A stretch of 64,000 nt of DNA, taken from NCBI GenBank assembly GCA_905147135.1, contig LR990050.1, positions 7,741,001 through 7,805,000 on the forward strand, in the 5' to 3' direction. This DNA is from Blastobasis lacticolella (Eukaryota; Arthropoda; Insecta; Lepidoptera; Blastobasidae). Both the position numbers and the translations under genes were made by a program. The notes below the pieces were generated by a model. The model saw nothing but the letters and a program-made list of their open reading frames with translations. It searched no databases and had not been told where the DNA came from. Below are positions 59,587 through 64,000 of this stretch, piece by piece. Position 1 is the first letter of the stretch. Every line of letters begins with the position of its first letter.

Positions 59587-60655
59587 TCGCAGATTTATTT
59601 ATTTATTTATTTATTTAACATTTATTGTGCACAATAAATAGTATACAAAATAGACATACAGAAAAAATCACAACAGGTACAGCTTATTTCTAAAGAAATA
59701 TCTTCCAGCCGACCAACGGAAGAGAGAGGTCAAAATCGAGAGGCAGATGGCGTGCACCTTAAATTTACTTACCTACTATAGTACAACTAAATATAAATAC
59801 ATACACCATACATAATAGTACATAATACATACATATATAAATAATATAAATATATATATACATATACATATTATGGATAACAAATGGAAAGATAGTGCTC
59901 TTTTACTCGCTTTTTAAACGTATCAGGCGAAGGACTGGTACGTACAGTATGCGGCAGCGAATTCCACAATCTAGCCGCATGAACAGAAAAGGAGTTGGAA
60001 TAACATTCGGAGTGATGAGGAGGAATAGAGAGCAGTGCCTTGACTCTAGAGCGACAGGGCATGTCTTGGGAACGGGAAAAATTAAAACGATCACGAAGGT
60101 AGGAAGGAGCTCGAGGATTATAGAGAACATTATAAAAGACACAAAGGATGTGAATATTCCTGCGATGGCGGATTGGAAGCCACTTGAGTTGGGCCCGATA
60201 TTGGGAGATGTGGTCGTACTTGCGTAAGCCAAATATAAATCGGATACCAAGATTTTGGAGCCGCTCAAGCTTATTCAATAATTCTTCCGTAGCGTCGAGA
60301 TAACAGGAGTCGGCGTAGTCTAATAAGGGAAGAATTAGTGTTTGGACGAGAGAGATCTTAGCATTCAAGGGAAGAAAATATTGGAGACGCTTAAGTGAGT
60401 GCAGTGTGTGGTGAACCTTCCTGCTGACATTGTTCACTTGGGACGCCCATGACAAGTTTGTGTCCAGAACTACCCCCAAATTTTTTTCAGTTGTTGTATG
60501 TGGGATAATTGAGCCATCATATATAACCGAGGGCAATGTTGACATCCTTAATCGCTTACACATATAGGTACTGCCAACCAACATCACCTTCGATTTATTT
60601 GGGTTAACAAGCAGACCGTAGTCTCTTGCCCAACTGCAAACAGATCAGATCGGAG
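59587..60655 (-). mobile_element. LINE (CR1/jockey-like), 5'-truncated, intact C-terminal frame
   Basis: One frame from about 60645 to the stop near 59871 covers the RT C-terminal part. It has SWARDYGLLVNPNKSKVMLV (upstream of the first Met), KNLGVVLDTNLSWASQVNN, LILPLLDYADSCYLDAT, LKWLPIRHRRNIH, and the end AARLWNSLPHTV. These are post-catalytic blocks of CR1/jockey LINEs. The 3' UTR ends in an (ATTT)-type tail at 59587-59615. The uninterrupted frame of about 255 codons suggests a fairly recent insertion, cut at its 5' end as is usual. Confidence 0.88.
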
Positions 60656-60829
60656 CAGATCGGAGTGTAAGTGGGGTTTCGGCCGGGTTGTGGGACCATG
60701 GACCCCGTATTTGCCTTAAGAACTCTATTGGAGGGATACAGATCAAGGAACTGCATTTCCTGTTTCTAGACAGAATATGCTGTCCCTCATAAGATGATCT
60801 GATGGGCGTTGCAGTCTAAGTCGGTACAA

Positions 60830-61612
60830 GAGGCCTTACGGTCTAAGTCGGTACTGATTGCCATCTGTGAACGCTATGTTGCAAATCATGGCTTGCGATA
60901 CTACTACGTAGCGAAGGTGAATGATTTTCAGAGCAGGCAAAGGTCCGAAAGAATTCCCAAGGTGCGGTTGAATGTGGCTATCATTTAGAAGGTGGAGCAG
61001 TTCAGGTACTTGGGTCATATTTTAACAAGCGACCTCAGTGATGACGCCGACATTGAGAGGGAACGGCGTGCCATGGCCGTCGGTAGCAACATGATTGCGC
61101 GAAAATTCGCTGGGTGTACACGTGATATGAAGCTGACAATGTTTAAAGCATATTGTTTATGATTTACACATGTTAGCTCTGGGTCCGGTACATCCAGAGA
61201 ACAATGAGTGTCATTAGGATACAATATAATGACGCATATCGTATCCTTAAGAAGCTGCCTCGTTTCTGCAGTGCGTCTCACATGTTTGCCGAGGCAGGGG
61301 TCGCCGATTTCTTCGGGGTCATCAGATCCCGTATCGTTTCCCGATCCCGGGAGTCGTTTACGGTCATCCAAGAATGACATCCTGGCATCCTTGACAGAGT
61401 GCATGAACTGCTCCATCTCTAAACAGTGGGTCCACGTGCATCACGCTAAAAATAAGAAATGTTAACGAAGTTTAGACTGATATTATTATTAAGACTTAAG
61501 CATGACTAAGTCATTTTTATCTTTATTTTAATGTTATATTTTTTTAAATATTAATTTTGTGATATGGGTGTAATTCTTTACTTTGCCTGAAATAAAGATT
61601 TATTTATTATTA
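60830..61612 (+). mobile_element. RTE-like LINE, C-terminal part and 3' UTR
   Basis: VEQFRYLGHILTSDLSDDAD (about 60993-61050), ERERRAMAVGSNMIARKFAG, then after a deletion IQYNDAYRILKKLPRFCSAS and MFAEAGVADFFGVIRSR (about 61210-61330). The 3' end is TTTGCCTGAAATAAAGATTT. The blocks are as in RTE-type LINEs that carry FCSASGMFAE-like ends. At least one stop and one deletion; dead. Confidence 0.85.
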
Positions 61613-61659
61613 TATTGACATTATGCGAGACATGTATTGCGATTCTGATTCTATAGTTA

Positions 61660-61752
61660 GGACTGCTCTGACAAGCGTCTATAGGCTGCTGTAACTGCTT
61701 ACCATCAGGCAGGCCGCAACCTTGTTTGCCACCTTAATGGTATAAAAAAAAA
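61660..61752 (+). repeat. LINE 3' UTR repeat
   Basis: TATAGGCTGCTGTAACTGC, TTACCATCAGGCAGGCCGC and CTTGTTTGCCACCTTAATGG match the 3' UTR at 3700-3772. Confidence 0.65.
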
Positions 61753-62011
61753 CAAGTAGGAGCTGCGCGTCACGAAGGAAGGCGTTGAAAACGCCCTCAT
61801 TCGAGGTAGCTTTGGCGTTCGTGACATGGCAGATAAGCATCAAGTGTGCCGTATTCGAGGGTATGGCGGCCACGTTTTGCGTAGACCAGCAAATTACGTA
61901 GGTAGGAAACAAATGACTGGCCATGCCACTATTTGATATGTGTGATAATAAGCTCACCCACCAAGGATGCCGAAGACCGAGCGAAGTGGACAAAGAGGAG
62001 TAGAAAGGCAG

Positions 62012-62075
62012 ACCACGGACCCACGCGTACCGCGCGGGAGCGCAACCGGGATATAACGCCAAGATAATGATGAGT
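62012..62075 (+). mobile_element. SINE family A, 3' tail fragment
   Basis: CCACGGACCCACGCG and GGGATATAACGCCAAGATAA, the family A tail. An antisense 136-codon frame over it (61679-62089) is only a by-product. Confidence 0.65.
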
Positions 62076-62579
62076 AAGAATAAGAACAAAGAAAATATGA
62101 TCCGCGAAAGATGTATTTTGTTTCGGCTATTATTAAGAAGACGCTCTTACTTACTCGTTTGTTTGATCGACATGTGGAATCTTCGGAATGCCAAAAAAGG
62201 CTTCGACAAGACTTTCGCTGGGATATGTCTAAAAATTAGTAACTGATGTAAGTAAAACGAGTATCGTAGTAACTGTATATTATATCAAACAATCACAAAA
62301 GGTAGTTGAAACACACAAACTTCACAAAATATCTGATTTCACTTCTAATTTAATTTATTTTTATATCGGCAATTTTCTTCAAAAAAACAAGAATTTCCTG
62401 AAACAATGAATTCTGTTTAATTATACGGCTACGGGAATTCGATGCAACGGGAATTAGATGAAAAGAGAAGTAGATTAAATTGATGTTGGATCAAATGAGT
62501 TACACATTCACGCCCGTAGGTATTCCACAGGAGTAGGTACAGACACTATCAGATACACCACATACAGACACAGACTATC

Positions 62580-63105
62580 CAGTGGCGTAGCATAGGTCAC
62601 TAGCACCCGGTGCGGATTCCAAATTTGCCGCCCTCTTATTTTTGTAATCCTTTATAAAAAATTTGGGGCGTGGTAAAAAGAGTACTTTTATTGATTAACA
62701 CTAACCTGAAAAGTGAAATTAACATTTTTTGACATAGAGTAGAAGGTAGAATATCACTTAGAAAAATTACAGAGAAAACGTAATACAATAATGGAGAAAA
62801 CACTTACTTCACGAACGCTCTTTTGCGCACGAGTATCATTCTAACCTCAACTCTTTTGTAAAGTTTGGTAGTTAGATATTATATATTTATTTGGCATGAT
62901 ACTATTTTTGTTCCGATTGTACCTGCGCGCACCGGCGCTCGCAGCTAGGTAACAACAAAAAAAAATTACGAAAAAATCACTGAAAGAAATTAACTTTTTT
63001 TTATATTTTAATTTTTTTTGTAACTGCCACCTCCGCAGCGCCGCCCCCGGCAAAGTGCCGCCCGGTGCGGACCGCACCCTCCGCCCCCCCCATGCTACGC
63101 CACTG
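62580..63105. mobile_element. non-autonomous hAT element, 526 bp, perfect target duplication
   Basis: Ends CAGTGGCGTAGCATAGG and, inverted, CAGTGGCGTAGCATGGG. AGACTATC flanks both sides exactly (62572-62579 and 63106-63113). An 8-bp duplication and CAGxGG ends are classic hAT. No transposase inside. Confidence 0.92.
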
Positions 63106-63319
63106 AGACTATCAGACACAGAGAGAGCGTTTAGACCTAGAATGACCAATATGTATCGAAAAAGTAACGCGAAATGACTAATACGCAAAATGACTTTAGA
63201 GCCGTCAGGTTCAATTCGTCCACAAAACTATCTTTCTATTTAGTCCGCAAACCAGCAAAGAGATGTTTTGGTAAAATGTGGTGAGGGAGAGAGACTATGA
63301 GAGGGGGCAAACGCTATCT

Positions 63320-63410
63320 ATTGAGGACAGGGCCGGCCTTTGTGGAGATCTCTGGAGGAGGCCTATGCCTAGCAGTAGGCTTCTTCTGGCTGATATGATG
63401 AAGTGGGCCG
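63320..63410 (+). mobile_element. LINE 3' end remnant
   Basis: TGGAGATCTCTGGAGGAGGC then CTATGCCTAGCAGTAGG and CTGATATGATG: the end form of RTE-like LINEs (usual GGAGGAGGCCTATGCCCAGC). Short. Confidence 0.65.
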
Positions 63411-63504
63411 ATAGCTAAGCTCTTATGCATATTTACCTGGATCTTAAGACAAAAACAGTTAAAGATTCAATCTCCCGCATCAACAAGAATTATAGCAAAC
63501 TCAC

Positions 63505-63760
63505 GAACTATTTCGCATGGGTCTTGAGCGATAAGGGAGGACTTCGCGACGTGAGATAGAAACGAAACGACGAGTATCAGATACTCCAGCAAGATAAGAA
63601 GCTATTAACTTGGACCAGTTAAATACTAAATGATCAGCTTCACGAACCAATCTTACGAGGTCGCACGGGCCTTGAACGATAAGGGAGTACATCTCCACGT
63701 AAAAAATGAAAAGACAAATAAAACCTGAGTATCAGATTTTTAGCAAGATCTACCAGATAA
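63505..63760. repeat. diverged tandem duplication, about 149-bp step
   Basis: TCGCATGGGTCTTGAGCG and ATAAGGGAGG at 63512 recur as TCGCACGGGCCTTGAACG and ATAAGGGAG at 63661, followed in both by GAGTATCAGAT and AGCAAGAT. Confidence 0.7.
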
Positions 63761-63859
63761 AATATTCCATAATGAGAATGGAAATGAGTATTGTCCATAC
63801 CCAGAGTGTCATGATACAGAAAGAACAAAAAAATCTATGGACGCGTCGAGACAGGGAAC

Positions 63860-63978
63860 GGTACCGCCGATCTCCAATCGCATGATATCTCTCTGGAATG
63901 ACGGCACAACATGCATTTCAGATATTTTGTGACGTCATTCCAGAGAGTGGTATCATGCGATTAGGGATCGGCGGTGCC
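63860..63978. mobile_element. hairpin-forming element, about 45-bp arms
   Basis: The left arm (GGTACCGCCGATCTCCAATC, then CTCTCTGGAATGACG) and the right arm (CGTCATTCCAGAGAG, then GATCGGCGGTGCC) are near-complete complements around a roughly 29-nt loop. It may be a tiny MITE or a hairpin RNA source; it lies at the window edge. Confidence 0.7.
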
Positions 63979-64000
63979 TCTGAGGCTCTAGGCCGCAGGA

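Noticed and set aside
59895..60268. Frames overlapping the LINE at 59.9-60.6 kb
   Set aside because: Shadows of the real minus-strand LINE frame.
61679..62089. 136-codon antisense ORF
   Set aside because: It lies over a LINE 3' UTR repeat and a SINE tail; the frame is a by-product of repeats.

Overview
This is eukaryotic nuclear DNA, most likely from a moth or butterfly. The evidence is one intron-containing insect gene, many LINE remnants of types common in Lepidoptera (jockey/CR1-like and RTE-like), tRNA-derived SINEs with short repeat tails, many small terminal-inverted-repeat (TIR) transposons, and AT-rich DNA broken by GC-rich islands. No bacterial operon, rRNA, true tRNA gene or CRISPR array was seen. 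The species was not identified.

Only one host protein gene could be supported: YJU2 (CCDC94), a zinc-binding step-one splicing factor, on the minus strand at 46879-54994. Five exons with GT/AG junctions and compatible phases give a 322-residue protein, close to the length I recall for human YJU2. Its cysteines fall at residues 43, 46, 80 and 83. Intron 4 (5.8 kb) is packed with transposons: a hAT element, two jockey-type LINE pieces, and a decayed Ty3/gypsy gag-protease-RT region in opposite orientation.

Layout. 1-24 kb: no host gene seen; SINEs, LINE 3' ends, a LINE endonuclease region (18.4-19.4 kb), and a hAT element inserted inside the inverted repeat of another small transposon (21.6-22.1 kb). 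24-46 kb: no convincing host gene; GC-rich islands in AT-rich DNA that could be regulatory, plus two copies of an unusual element whose ends carry arrays of a TCCTAAT-type motif (37.9-38.4 and 45.0-45.6 kb), a MITE pair and an RTE fragment. 46.9-55 kb: YJU2. 55-64 kb: dense transposons, including a reverse-transcriptase protein of uncertain class (56.8-58.3 kb), a SINE interrupted by a MITE with a 3-bp target duplication, a 5'-truncated LINE (59.6-60.65 kb), an RTE 3' end (60.8-61.6 kb), a hAT element with a perfect 8-bp target duplication (62.6-63.1 kb), and a long hairpin at the right edge.

The least familiar structures are the TCCTAAT-array elements, the RT protein with an inverted duplication at its 5' break, several TIR elements with readable target duplications, and a recurring pattern of short perfect palindromes. 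All calls come from reading the sequence; no database search was run.
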